This document shows positions 1 to 8,570 of a DNA stretch of 64,000 nucleotides, piece after piece. The stretch is from NCBI RefSeq assembly GCF_001519065.1, contig NZ_KQ954261.1, positions 1-64,000 of the forward strand, in the 5' to 3' direction. Under the pieces are notes generated by a model. That model saw only the letters and a program-made list of their open reading frames with translations. It ran no database searches and was not told the origin of the DNA. Position 1 is the stretch's first letter; the number at the start of each line of letters is the position of its first letter. This stretch comes from Novosphingobium sp. FSW06-99 (GTDB taxonomy: Bacteria > Pseudomonadota > Alphaproteobacteria > Sphingomonadales > Sphingomonadaceae). The position numbers were made by a program, and so were the translations under genes.

Positions 1-67
1 GTTTACGCATCTCGGCTCCTTAGGAATTCCGGGGAATTCCGGGGACAGTTTACGCATCTCGGCTCCT
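1..67. repeat. Direct repeat patch (two 20-bp copies plus tandem 10-mers)
   Basis: The 20-bp unit GTTTACGCATCTCGGCTCCT occurs exactly at 1-20 and again at 48-67. Between the copies lies a tandem duplication of AATTCCGGGG (25-34 and 35-44) followed by ACA. From memory, similar AATTCCGGGGACAGT strings flank REP-associated (IS200-like) transposase genes in many Proteobacteria, but no transposase is visible here. It may be a solo remnant, or an element continuing to the left of the window. Confidence 0.6.
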
Positions 68-181
68 GAACCATAGGTTGGTTCGGACGGACGAATCGAG
101 CGGCAGTTTCTTCCGCAATTGAGGTGTATACCGAAGGACGTTAACCGCACCATCATGCGCGGCTTCCCAGTGGCCCACGCC

Positions 182-517
182 TCATTCCATCCGCGCGATT
201 TCTTCAAGCATGATGGCTTTGACCGGTCCGAGACTTCTGGCGGCCTGCCAGACCAGGTTCGCGTCGACACCGAAATAGTCGTGGCTGGCAAAATTGCGAA
301 ATGTGGCCATTTCCCGCCACGGCACATGCGGATGGCGGGCCTTGATCTCGTCGGGACTTTTCTTGCAGGTTTCCCCGATCATGGCCAGCCGATAGGTCAG
401 GGCATCGTACGCTTCGTCATTCGCGACAAGTTCATCGAACGTGCGGTTCGTGACCGAATGCTCGGCACGGGCGATCAGCAACGCGAGGTCATCCAGCGTG
501 TCACGCACGTCGGCCAT
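182..517 (-). CDS. hepT: HepT-like ribonuclease toxin (HEPN, DUF86)
   Basis: A 111-residue all-helical HEPN protein of usual length for the HepT/DUF86 family. The ribonuclease signature R-x4-6-H-x-Y is visible near the C-terminal third as RNFASHDY, so the catalytic Arg, His and Tyr are kept. Known HepT toxins cleave RNA and are silenced when the partner MntA adenylylates the Tyr of this motif. Its ATG overlaps the stop of the upstream nucleotidyltransferase by one base (TGATG at 519-515), so the two are translationally coupled in antitoxin-toxin order. The type VII toxin-antitoxin role is inferred from family and arrangement. Confidence 0.85.
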   Translation of the reverse strand: MADVRDTLDDLALLIARAEHSVTNRTFDELVANDEAYDALTYRLAMIGETCKKSPDEIKARHPHVPWREMATFRNFASHDYFGVDANLVWQAARSLGPVKAIMLEEIARME

Positions 518-813
518 CAGAACACGCGCACCATTTCGCGTTCGACGCGTGCACGCACGCGACCGCGCAGACCACGCCGGGAAACCAGGTCCATTTTCGC
601 GCCCAGACCATCAGACAATTCCAACATGGCGCCTGCCTGGTCAAACAGGCTGAACGGACGCGACGGATCGTATTCAAACAGCAGGTCAAGGTCCGACGCC
701 TCGCCCGCTTCATCGCGTGCTGTCGATCCGAAAAGGTAAAGCGCGCTGATGCCAAGCTCTCGCAAGCGGCGCTCGAATGGCCTCAGCCTGGCGAGTGCGG
801 CATCTTTCTTCAT
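517..813 (-). CDS. mntA: MntA-like minimal nucleotidyltransferase antitoxin
   Basis: A 98-residue minimal nucleotidyltransferase. It carries the family signature GS-x10-D-x-D, seen as GSTARDEAGEASDLD, which binds ATP and metal, and a third acidic residue in KMDLV. Characterised homologues transfer AMP to the partner HepT toxin and neutralise it. I start it at the ATG at 813 because AAGGA lies 6 bases upstream; a TTG five codons earlier (828) has no better ribosome site. It precedes and overlaps the HEPN gene by one base. The 814-1095 gap upstream holds no gene I can support. Confidence 0.83.
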   Translation of the reverse strand: MKKDAALARLRPFERRLRELGISALYLFGSTARDEAGEASDLDLLFEYDPSRPFSLFDQAGAMLELSDGLGAKMDLVSRRGLRGRVRARVEREMVRVF

Positions 814-1095
814 GGCGTCCTTATGCAAAATGCGGCGGGGTCAGGCAATCACCCGACTTTCAAGGACGCCCATCCTGGGGACGCGCGTATTGCGTCACCG
901 AAGCGCTCGATGGCGAATGGCCCGCCGTCCACTCCGCCCGCTCTCTGCCGGGGCTGATATGCAACCGCAACCGGGCATCGGGGCGGCCTTTGGGATGATC
1001 CCGATTGTCCAACAGCTTAACCGGGTCGGCGGCTGGACTTCGCCCCGGATCGGCGCCAGTGTCGGGATCGGGCTTGACTGAGACCGGAGCAGGAT

Positions 1096-4000
1096 ATGGG
1101 GTGGCGTTTTCTGGCGGTCGTTGCGTCGGGTCTGTTGTTTCACGGCATTGCCAATGCGGCGGACAAACCCGAACTGGGCGCGCCCGCGCCCTGGATCAAG
1201 CCGCTCAATCCGCCGGTTGCGTCGGTGCCGCAGGATTCAGCGGCGCTTCACGTGCTGTTGAAGGATGTGCAAGTGTCGTTTCAGGGCGACACGACCCGCA
1301 CGTTCACCTCCGCCGCGCTGCAAGTGGCCAAGCCCGAGGCGTTGACCGCGCTGGGCACATTTGCTGTGGCGTGGAAACCCGACACCGATCGGGTGATCGT
1401 TCATTGGTTGCGCATACGCCGGGGCGACAAAGTCATCGACGTTCTGGGGCCGCAACAGTTCACCGTGCTGCGCCGCGAACAGAACCTTGAATTCGCCGCA
1501 CTCAACGGAATCCTCACAGCCACCATGCCGATTACGGGCTTGCAGGTGGGCGATATCATCGAATCCGCCTGGACCATTGAACGCACAGAGCCGTTGCTGA
1601 AGGGGCATCACGATCTGGCGCTCGATGCCGGAACCGGGGGGAATGTTGCGCAACTGGGGCTATCCGCGCAATGGAGCGCCGACGATCATGTGGTGATCCA
1701 CAGCCAGAACCTGCCGGTCAACCCCACCGTCACACCGACCGGTATCGCGTTGACCGCCGGGCCGGTCGAGCCGTTGGTGATGCCGCAGGGCGCGCCGCCG
1801 CGCTATCAGATGGGGCGGCTGATCGAACTGAGCGACTATCCCGACTGGGCCACGGTCAGCGCGATTTTCGCGCCGCTGTTCGCGACCGCGCGGCAGATCA
1901 AGCCGGATTCGCCGCTCCACGCCGAAATCGCGCGGATCAAGGCGGCCACGTCCGATCCGGCCCAACGCGCAGGCCTGGCCCTGAAACTGGTCGAGGACAA
2001 CGTCCGATATCTCTATATTGGCCTTAACGATGGCAACTTGCGCCCTGCACAGGCCGACGAGACGTGGCAGCGGCGGTTTGGCGACTGCAAGGCCAAGACG
2101 GTGCTGCTGCTGGCCCTGCTCGATGGTTTGGGCATTCCGGGCGAAGGCGCGCTGGTCAGCACGCGTCTGGGCGACGGGCTGGACAAGCGGCTGCCCAATG
2201 TTTCGCAATTCGATCATGTGATCGTCCGCGCGACGATCGCGGGCAAAGTCTACTGGCTCGATGGCACGCGACTGGGCGACAGCCATCTGGCCGAACTGAC
2301 CGTGCCCGATTTCCACTGGGCCTTGCCGCTCAAACCGGCAGGCGGAGCGCTTGAAGCGCTGGTGGTTGCGCCCAAGACCGTGCCCAGTTCGGTGCACAAC
2401 CTGCAACTCGACGCCAGCAAGGGTATTATGGCGCCCGCCATCGCCCATGCTGATGCGACGTTCACCGGCGATGCCGGAATTGCCATGCACGCGGTTATCG
2501 CTGCGGTGTCCAAGGGCGCGCTCGACCAGCAATTGCGCAACTATTGGACGACAAAGTACGATTTCGTTACGCCGAACAAAGTCACCGAAGTCTGGGACAG
2601 CGACACGCGGACCGAACGGCTGGCGATGGACGGCACCGCGCATATGGCGTGGAACGATGCCGGAAACGGCGATCGACGCTACGAACTCGATGGCGTGGCG
2701 GTGGGCTGGCACAGCGATTTCCGGCGCCAGACCGGGCCCGACAGCGATGCGCCGTTTTCGCTGAACTTTCCCGATTATGCCGAATATCGCGAAACCGTGC
2801 TTCTGCCCAATGACGGCAAGGGGTTTTCGATCAGCGGCCCCAATGTCGATCGTGAACTGGCGCGCATTGCCATCTATCGGCATATCGAGATTGCCGGAAA
2901 TCGCGTGACGATGGTCACCCGGCAGCGGCCACTGGCGGCAGAACTGCCCTATGCGGAGGCACTGGCCGCCAACGATGATCTGAGAGCGCTGGCCGATGGC
3001 ACGGTCGATATCATGGTCGATGGCAAGCGTTATGCAGTGACCGATGATGATGCCCGGACTTTGCTGGCGACTCCCATCGACAAGACGGAAAACGGATACC
3101 GCGCGCATCTTCAGGCCTATGTGACGCTTAACGATGCCAAGGGCGGTCTGGCCGAGGCCCAGCGCTATGCCGCCGCTTTTCCGCGATCGGCCGAGGCCTT
3201 GGTGAATCGGGCGATGTTCGAGGCGGCGTCTGGCATGGGCGCGCAGGCCCAGGCCGACGCAGCGGCGGCCCTTGCCCTGGCCCCCGAGGTGCCAAATGGC
3301 AAGTTGGTCACCGAATACTATCTTGGACAGGCAAAACACGATCCTCGCGACGGGCCGCAGATCAATTTCATGCCCTGGCTGAAATGGGGCATGGCCGAGC
3401 AATGCAGGCGCCAGCGCGACTATGTCTGCGCGCAGCGCAATGACGAGGCGGCGATCGCGCTGCAGCCCAATGTCGGCATGATCTATGTCTCGCTGGCCAA
3501 TGTCTACCAGTCGCAAGGCCGCAAGGCCGATGCCGTTGCCGTCGCCGACCGCATGATGGCCGTCATGCCTCGCCAGCCCTATATGCTGGCAATGGCGGGC
3601 GTGGTCTATTGTTCGCTCGACCTGCGCGCCAAGGGTACTGTCGCATTTGGCGCCTCTCTCGCGGTTGAACCGACAGTAATCGCCTATCTCAATCGCGTGC
3701 GCTGTTTGCCCCATAGCGACATGGCAGGGCGCAAGCAGGACATCGACGCCGCGTTGAAACTGGACTCGAAGAACATCAATGCCTTGCGCATGCTCGCCGA
3801 CTGGCAGGGCGAAAAGAACGATTACGAAGCGCAGATCGCCACGCTGCAGGCGATCTCCGCATTGGCTCCCGCCGATGCCGAGCCGAACATGCAGCAGGCG
3901 ATTGCCATTGGCGGCGCCTATGCGCGCGCAGGCAAGCCCGACAAGGCGCGCGAAAGCTTTGCCGAAGTGCGCGGCTATGCCACCGCGATGAAGAACGGGG

Positions 4001-4341
4001 GGTATTTCAACAGCCTGTGTTACAGTGCTGCCACAGCGAATTTCGACCTCACCACCGCGTTGGCCGATTGCAACCGCGCCGTGGCGTTGTTGCCCAAAAG
4101 CGCGGCGGTGCTCGACAGTCTCGGTTTTGTGCAATTGCGGCTGGGGCACAATGCCGAGGCCATTGCCGCCTATGATCAGGCGCTTGGCCTGGCACCACGC
4201 GAAATCCATTCGCTCTATGGCCGGGGCATTGCCTATCTTCGACAAGGTGACAAGGCCAGGGGCCAGGCCGATCTTGCCGCCGCGGCCAAGCTGGATGCGG
4301 GCGTCGTCGAGACGTTCAAGGCGATGGGGATCACGCCCTGA
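1096..4341 (+). CDS. Exported DUF3857/transglutaminase-like protein with C-terminal TPRs
   Basis: 1081 residues with an N-terminal signal peptide (cleavage probably after ANA, residue about 21). A DUF3857-type beta-rich domain covers roughly 50-260. A transglutaminase-like core follows, with Cys331 (in FGDCKAK), His374 (in FDHVIV) and Asp389 (in WLDGT) in the order and spacing of the catalytic triad. The last 400 residues are helical repeats, with recognisable TPRs near 780-830 and 1020-1070. Such proteins are predicted periplasmic; whether this one cross-links, hydrolyses peptides or only binds is not known. AGGA lies just before the ATG. It is monocistronic and converges on the gene at 4356-4739. 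Confidence 0.8.
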   Translation: MGWRFLAVVASGLLFHGIANAADKPELGAPAPWIKPLNPPVASVPQDSAALHVLLKDVQVSFQGDTTRTFTSAALQVAKPEALTALGTFAVAWKPDTDRVIVHWLRIRRGDKVIDVLGPQQFTVLRREQNLEFAALNGILTATMPITGLQVGDIIESAWTIERTEPLLKGHHDLALDAGTGGNVAQLGLSAQWSADDHVVIHSQNLPVNPTVTPTGIALTAGPVEPLVMPQGAPPRYQMGRLIELSDYPDWATVSAIFAPLFATARQIKPDSPLHAEIARIKAATSDPAQRAGLALKLVEDNVRYLYIGLNDGNLRPAQADETWQRRFGDCKAKTVLLLALLDGLGIPGEGALVSTRLGDGLDKRLPNVSQFDHVIVRATIAGKVYWLDGTRLGDSHLAELTVPDFHWALPLKPAGGALEALVVAPKTVPSSVHNLQLDASKGIMAPAIAHADATFTGDAGIAMHAVIAAVSKGALDQQLRNYWTTKYDFVTPNKVTEVWDSDTRTERLAMDGTAHMAWNDAGNGDRRYELDGVAVGWHSDFRRQTGPDSDAPFSLNFPDYAEYRETVLLPNDGKGFSISGPNVDRELARIAIYRHIEIAGNRVTMVTRQRPLAAELPYAEALAANDDLRALADGTVDIMVDGKRYAVTDDDARTLLATPIDKTENGYRAHLQAYVTLNDAKGGLAEAQRYAAAFPRSAEALVNRAMFEAASGMGAQAQADAAAALALAPEVPNGKLVTEYYLGQAKHDPRDGPQINFMPWLKWGMAEQCRRQRDYVCAQRNDEAAIALQPNVGMIYVSLANVYQSQGRKADAVAVADRMMAVMPRQPYMLAMAGVVYCSLDLRAKGTVAFGASLAVEPTVIAYLNRVRCLPHSDMAGRKQDIDAALKLDSKNINALRMLADWQGEKNDYEAQIATLQAISALAPADAEPNMQQAIAIGGAYARAGKPDKARESFAEVRGYATAMKNGGYFNSLCYSAATANFDLTTALADCNRAVALLPKSAAVLDSLGFVQLRLGHNAEAIAAYDQALGLAPREIHSLYGRGIAYLRQGDKARGQADLAAAAKLDAGVVETFKAMGITP

Positions 4342-4355
4342 TCGGCGCGCGCGGC

Positions 4356-4739
4356 TCAATCGTTTGCGGCCGCACCATCCTCCGCGCGCTGGGCCTCGAA
4401 CGCGAACCAGGCGTTCTGGCTGTAATCGTAGAGCTGGATCACGCGGTCGGTGACATCGGCGACATAGGCGCTGTTCGATCCGTGGTCGTGGCCGGTGGCG
4501 CGGGTGCCGTTGACGCTCAGCGAGATGAACGCGCGGTCGGCATTGTCGTAGAGATCGGGCAGGGTGCCGCCGAAGGTGGCGGCGCGGGCTTCGTCGTGGC
4601 CTTGCAGGCGGGTACCCCGGCATTCGGCGGCAATGCACAAGTGTTCGCGCGCGGTGTGGTCGTACAGTCCGGCGACTTTCTGGCCGGTGATCACCGCGCA
4701 GGCCGATGCCGCGATCAGGGCGCGGGTGTGGGGGTGCAT
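4356..4739 (-). CDS. Hypothetical protein, 127 aa
   Basis: I do not recognise a characterised family. The protein is small and His/Asp/Tyr-rich, with a short hydrophobic N-terminus that is not a convincing signal peptide. It holds two Cys (about residues 35 and 40) and no transmembrane segment. It starts 4 bases after the stop of the pterin dehydratase gene on the same strand, so the two are probably one transcript. The tight spacing, the intact frame and convergence with the preceding gene argue that it is real. Function unknown. Confidence 0.6.
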   Translation of the reverse strand: MHPHTRALIAASACAVITGQKVAGLYDHTAREHLCIAAECRGTRLQGHDEARAATFGGTLPDLYDNADRAFISLSVNGTRATGHDHGSNSAYVADVTDRVIQLYDYSQNAWFAFEAQRAEDGAAAND

Positions 4740-4743
4740 GGGA

Positions 4744-5046
4744 TTATTGCGCCACGAATGTGTCGATCGCGCGGGCCAGCGCCACGTCGCGTTGCGACAG
4801 GCCGCCGGCGTCGTGGGTGGTCAGGCGGATTTCGACGCGGTTGTAGACATTGAACCATTCGGGGTGATGGTCGGCCTTTTCGGCGACCAGCGCGACGCGG
4901 GCCATAAAGCCGAAGGCTTGCGCAAAATCGTCGAACACCAGCGTGCGGTTGATCGACAGGCCATCGCTGCCCAAAGTCCAGTGCGGCAGGGTGGCCAGCG
5001 CGGCATCGCGTTCGGCGGTGGAAAGGGGGGCGATGGGCATGGGCAT
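4744..5046 (-). CDS. phhB: 4a-hydroxytetrahydrobiopterin dehydratase
   Basis: 100 residues, the usual size of pterin-4a-carbinolamine dehydratases (PhhB/DCoH). The family motif [E]KADHHPEWFNVYNRVEI is complete, including the paired His that bind the pterin, followed by the conserved LTTHDAGGLS. It dehydrates 4a-hydroxytetrahydrobiopterin, recycling the cofactor of aromatic amino acid hydroxylases, and some homologues also act in molybdopterin metabolism. AGGA precedes the ATG at 5046. No phenylalanine hydroxylase is in the window. The 52-bp gap to ccmA is a divergent promoter region. Confidence 0.92.
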   Translation of the reverse strand: MPMPIAPLSTAERDAALATLPHWTLGSDGLSINRTLVFDDFAQAFGFMARVALVAEKADHHPEWFNVYNRVEIRLTTHDAGGLSQRDVALARAIDTFVAQ

Positions 5047-5098
5047 TGTTTCCTGCAACGGTTGTTCGCGTGCCCCGTTTCCCCTATCGGCTGATGCG

Positions 5099-5674
5099 AT
5101 GCAACCGTGTCGTCTTGCCGCCGATGATCTTGCCTGCCGCCGGGGCGACCGGGTGCTGTTGCGCGGGGTGGGCTTTGCGCTGGGGTCGGGCGATGCGCTG
5201 CACCTGGCCGGGCCCAACGGCATCGGCAAATCCAGCCTGTTGCGCATTCTGGCCGGATTGATGCGGCCTTATGCCGGGCGGGTGGAGGCCAGCGGCGCAA
5301 TCGCGCTGTCGGACGAGCATCTGCCGCTGGACGCCCACCGCCCGCTGGGCGCCGCGCTGGCATTCTGGCAACGCATCGATGGCGTGGTGGCGGGCGATGA
5401 CCGGTTCGGGCTGGATGATCTGGGCGATGTGCCGGTGCGCTATCTGTCGACCGGGCAGCGCAAGCGTGCCGCGCTGTCGTGCATGGTGGCCAGCGGGGCG
5501 GCGATCTGGCTGATCGATGAACCGCTGAACGGGCTCGACGCGCATTGGTCCACCGTGGCGCAGGCCGCGATCGAGGCGCATCGCGCCAGCGGGGGCATCG
5601 CGGTGATCGCCTCGCACCAGCCGCTGGCGCTGGGCGGGTTGGCGGTGCTGCCGCTGCTGGAGCATGTGCCATGA
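5099..5674 (+). CDS. ccmA: Heme exporter ATP-binding protein CcmA
   Basis: 191-residue ABC ATPase: Walker A GPNGIGKS at 38-45, signature LSTGQ at 116-120 and Walker B IWLIDEP at 136-142. The short length and the LSTGQRKR form of the signature are typical of CcmA. With CcmB it forms the ABC module of system I cytochrome c maturation, which releases heme-loaded CcmE for delivery to apocytochromes. The stop overlaps the ccmB start (ATGA at 5671), giving coupled translation. ccmC, D and E are not in the window. Confidence 0.92.
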   Translation: MQPCRLAADDLACRRGDRVLLRGVGFALGSGDALHLAGPNGIGKSSLLRILAGLMRPYAGRVEASGAIALSDEHLPLDAHRPLGAALAFWQRIDGVVAGDDRFGLDDLGDVPVRYLSTGQRKRAALSCMVASGAAIWLIDEPLNGLDAHWSTVAQAAIEAHRASGGIAVIASHQPLALGGLAVLPLLEHVP

Positions 5675-6339
5675 CCGCGCCGCGCCGGCTGGCGCTGATC
5701 TTTCGCCGCGATTGCGCGCTGTTGCTGGGTGGATCGCGCGGGCGGGGCGGCGCGGTGCTGCCGCTGTTGTTCTTTCTGGCGGTGGCGATGCTCTATCCGT
5801 TTGGCGTCGGGCCCGATGCGCGGTTGCTGGCGCGCACCGGGGCGGGGGTGATCTGGGTGGCGGCGCTGCTGGCGGCGATCCTGCCGCTCGACCGGCTGAT
5901 CGAGCCCGATCTGGAAAGCGGGTTTTTCGACCAGTGGGCGCTGCGCGGCCTGTCGGAAGAGGCGGTGATGCTGGGGCGGATCGTGGCGCACTGGCTGTGT
6001 TTTGGCGTGCCGCTGATGCTGGCCACGCCGATCGCGGCGGCGCTGCTGGCGATCGATGGCCAACAGTTGTGGCGGCTGGAACTGGGCTTGTTGCTGGGTA
6101 CGCCGGGGCTGGCAGCGATCGGCGTGACGATCGCCGCGCTGACGGCGGGCCTGCGCGCCGGGGCGGCGCTGGGCGGGCTGTTGCTGATCCCGCTGGCGGT
6201 GCCGCTGCTGATCTTTGGCGCGGGGTCGTTGCAGCCGGGCGGCGAAAACGGGCTGGTGCTGCTGGCGGCGGCCAGTCTGGTGGCGCTGGCGGTGGCGCCC
6301 TTTGCGGCGGGGGCGGCGATTCGCGCCGCGCGGGATTGA
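5671..6339 (+). CDS. ccmB: Heme exporter membrane protein CcmB
   Basis: 222 residues, about six transmembrane segments, close to the usual CcmB length. Family features include the N-terminal FRRDCALLLG segment, the acidic ESGFFDQWALRGL stretch after the second helix, and long Leu/Ala/Gly-rich helices to the end. It is the permease partner of CcmA in the inner membrane. The ATG shares four bases with the ccmA stop. Two closely spaced ccm genes without ccmC downstream suggest a split ccm locus. Confidence 0.9.
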   Translation: MTAPRRLALIFRRDCALLLGGSRGRGGAVLPLLFFLAVAMLYPFGVGPDARLLARTGAGVIWVAALLAAILPLDRLIEPDLESGFFDQWALRGLSEEAVMLGRIVAHWLCFGVPLMLATPIAAALLAIDGQQLWRLELGLLLGTPGLAAIGVTIAALTAGLRAGAALGGLLLIPLAVPLLIFGAGSLQPGGENGLVLLAAASLVALAVAPFAAGAAIRAARD

Positions 6340-6353
6340 TCGGGGGAAATGCC

Positions 6354-6860
6354 ATGGCGGGTTCGCTGAAATCGACAGGTCCGGCAGGGCCCATCATCCT
6401 GAGCGTGTTCGGCGCGATCTGGGCGGTGCTCGGGCTGCTGTCCGCCGGGGCTGCGCAGGCGTGGATCGCCGTTCCGGTGGTGATCACGGCCGCGCTGATC
6501 GCGATCGTGGGGCGCCGCAGTCGTGGCCTTGCGCTGCGCTCGGCCGAAGAGGGCGCGCGCATCGGCAAGCTGGTGGGTGTGTGGAGCGGTGTTGAGGGGG
6601 TGGGGATATTTGTCGCCATCAACATCTGCGCCAGATTTGGGCGGCCCGATCTCTATCTGGCGGCGATCTGCCTGGTCGTGGGGCTGCATTTCGTGCCGCT
6701 GGCGCGCGGGCTGCCGGTGCGGCTCTATTATCAGTCCGCCGCGCTGATGTCGGCGCTGGGGATCGCCGGGCTGGTCGACAGTGCGCTGGTTGCGCCATCG
6801 GTGGTGGCGTTTGGCGCGGCGCTGGTGCTGTGGGGGACGGTGCTGCGCGTTCTGGGCTGA
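6354..6860 (+). CDS. Hypothetical membrane protein
   Basis: 168 residues, with about five hydrophobic segments separated by short Arg-containing loops (for example GRRSRGLALRSAEEGARIGKL, roughly 58-78). No family is recognised. The start at 6354 is supported by GGGGGAA ending 5-6 bases upstream, and the gene follows ccmB by 14 bases, so it is likely co-transcribed with ccmAB. A role in cytochrome c maturation is possible by position only. Confidence 0.65.
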   Translation: MAGSLKSTGPAGPIILSVFGAIWAVLGLLSAGAAQAWIAVPVVITAALIAIVGRRSRGLALRSAEEGARIGKLVGVWSGVEGVGIFVAINICARFGRPDLYLAAICLVVGLHFVPLARGLPVRLYYQSAALMSALGIAGLVDSALVAPSVVAFGAALVLWGTVLRVLG

Positions 6861-6936
6861 CCCGGGGTGCAGTGGGCGATCTTTCGCGCGCGATAGGCTT
6901 TTTGCGTTGCCGTCGGGCCGGGTCTTTCCTACCTGA

Positions 6937-7941
6937 ATGGGCATGACCATGACACTTGCGCTCAACGACACGCTTTCGCTTATCGGCAACACCCCGCTGG
7001 TCCGGCTCAAGGGCCCCAGCGAAGCCGCCGGGGCGGAGATCTATGGCAAGTGCGAATTCGCCAACCCCGGCGCCTCGGTAAAGGATCGCGCTGCGCTGTG
7101 GATCGTGCGTGATGCCGAAGCGCGGGGCCTGTTGGCGCCCGGCGGCACGATTGTCGAAGGCACGGCGGGCAACACCGGCATCGGACTGGCGCTGGTTGCC
7201 AATGCGCTGGGCTACAAGACGGTGATCGTCATGCCCGAAACCCAGTCACGCGAAAAGATGGACACACTGCGCGCGTTGCGGGCCGAACTGGTGCTGGTGC
7301 CCGCCGCACCGTTTTCCAACCCCGGACATTTCGTCCATACCAGCCGCCGCCTGGCCGAAGAGACCGAGGGCGCGATCTGGGCCAACCAGTTCGACAATAT
7401 CGCCAACCGCCGCGCCCATGTCGAAAGCACCGCGCCCGAACTGTGGCAACAGCTCGAAGGCCGGATCGACGGGTTTACCTGCGCTGCCGGAACCGGGGGC
7501 ACGCTGGCGGGCGTCGGGCTGGGGCTGAAGGCGTTCGACGAACGCGTGACCATCGCGCTGACCGATCCGCACGGCGCGGCGCTATACAACTATTATGCCC
7601 ACGGCGAATTGCGCGCCGAAGGCTCGTCGGTGGCCGAAGGGATCGGGCAGGGGCGGATCACCGCCAATCTGGAAGGCGCGCCGGTCGACACGCAATTCCG
7701 CATTTCCGACGAAGAAGGGCTGTACTGGGTCACTCGCCTGCTCGCCGAAGAAGGCCTGTGCCTGGGCCTGTCGAGCGGCATCAATGTGGCGGGGGCGGTC
7801 GCGCTGGCCAAACAGTTGGGGCGCGGCAGCCGGGTCGCGACGATCCTGTGCGACACCGGTTTTCGCTATCTGTCATCGCTGTACAACGCGCAGTGGCTCG
7901 AATCGAAAGGGCTGCCGGTCTTTCCCTGGCTGCGCGGATAG
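6937..7941 (+). CDS. cysK: Cysteine synthase A / PLP fold-type II lyase
   Basis: 334 residues. The N-terminal IGNTPLVRL, the PLP-lysine segment NPGASVKDRAA (Lys49) and the substrate loop EGTAGNTG (75-81) are those of O-acetylserine sulfhydrylase-like beta-replacing enzymes. The phosphate loop is AGTGGTLAG, as in CysK, and the C-terminus (CDTGFRYLSSLYN) fits. It makes cysteine from O-acetylserine and sulfide in the cytoplasm. It is slightly longer than CysK from enterics, so a cystathionine beta-synthase-like specificity cannot be excluded. Three in-frame Met codons at the start (residues 1, 3, 5) make the exact N-terminus uncertain. Confidence 0.88.
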   Translation: MGMTMTLALNDTLSLIGNTPLVRLKGPSEAAGAEIYGKCEFANPGASVKDRAALWIVRDAEARGLLAPGGTIVEGTAGNTGIGLALVANALGYKTVIVMPETQSREKMDTLRALRAELVLVPAAPFSNPGHFVHTSRRLAEETEGAIWANQFDNIANRRAHVESTAPELWQQLEGRIDGFTCAAGTGGTLAGVGLGLKAFDERVTIALTDPHGAALYNYYAHGELRAEGSSVAEGIGQGRITANLEGAPVDTQFRISDEEGLYWVTRLLAEEGLCLGLSSGINVAGAVALAKQLGRGSRVATILCDTGFRYLSSLYNAQWLESKGLPVFPWLRG

Positions 7942-7957
7942 GATATATCGCGCAATT

Positions 7958-8335
7958 ATGGCGATTTTCAGCAGGACATCCGAACGGCTGAAGCACTTGC
8001 GCAAGACGTCCGGCGGTTTTTCCGGTGGCGCGGCGGATCAGGGCAGCGGCCCGGCAGTGCAACCCGGATCGCGCGACATGCGCGCGCAAGCGGTGCACCG
8101 CCTGCAAGTGGGCATGTTCGGGCTGGCCGCGATGCTGTTGCTGGTCAGCCTGGCCAGCGTGATCATGCAACGCGTGGCCACCGCCGATCGCAGCGTGGTC
8201 GCCGCGCAACCGTCCGGCAATGCCAGCGCCTCGCCCGCCAACGATCCGCTGGCCGACCTGGGCGTTGCCCCCGAAGTTCCCGTCGCGGCCACCACCGCCG
8301 CGCACAAGCCGGGCAAAGCCGAACCCACCCACTGA
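7958..8335 (+). CDS. Small single-pass membrane protein, hypothetical
   Basis: 125 residues. A basic N-terminal 50 residues (Ser/Gly-rich) is followed by one transmembrane helix near 51-71 (VGMFGLAAMLLLVSLASVIM) and an Ala/Pro-rich tail of about 50 residues that would face the periplasm. It begins 16 bases after the cysK stop and ends 37 bases before the first CGGGN box of the dcw control region. No family recognised. Confidence 0.65.
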   Translation: MAIFSRTSERLKHLRKTSGGFSGGAADQGSGPAVQPGSRDMRAQAVHRLQVGMFGLAAMLLLVSLASVIMQRVATADRSVVAAQPSGNASASPANDPLADLGVAPEVPVAATTAAHKPGKAEPTH

Positions 8336-8372
8336 TCGCGGCGCCGTGACGCGCCTGCCTCGCGCCGAGTCG

Positions 8373-8418
8373 CGGGGCGATTTGGCGTGTCTCGGGGCGA
8401 TAGCGGGAAATTACGGGA
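8373..8418 (+). promoter_or_regulatory. MraZ-type operator array, forward
   Basis: CGGGG at 8373, a weaker TGGCG at 8383, CGGGG at 8393, CGGGA at 8404 and CGGGA at 8414, spaced 10, 10, 11 and 10 bp. E. coli MraZ is known to bind TGGGN direct repeats with 5-nt spacers, that is a 10-bp period, upstream of mraZ. These CGGGN boxes match that geometry, and the gene downstream is mraZ. Assignment as the MraZ operator is inference. Confidence 0.6.
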
Positions 8419-8570
8419 AACTTTTGACTCCGATGCGGCGGGCATTTTCCAATCGCCTGTATTCCGTGGATTTTCGCGCGCTTGCATGGTTGCCAAGAGG
8501 TTACTTTGGCATAGTTCGGGGCCTGTCTGGGCTGCGAAACACCACGTAGAATCAAGGTTTATCCGCAATC

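Noticed and set aside
829..1081. Short plus-strand and minus-strand frames between mntA and the transglutaminase gene.
   Set aside because: Arg/Ser/Pro-rich composition, no ribosome site and no recognised features.
1660..4638. Open frame of about 990 codons on the minus strand.
   Set aside because: It is antisense to the transglutaminase/TPR gene, Arg/His/Gly-rich as expected for a high-GC antisense frame, with no domain features.
5793..7010. 405-codon minus-strand frame over ccmB and the following membrane gene.
   Set aside because: Antisense to two supported genes, low-complexity Arg/Ser/Pro, no ribosome site.
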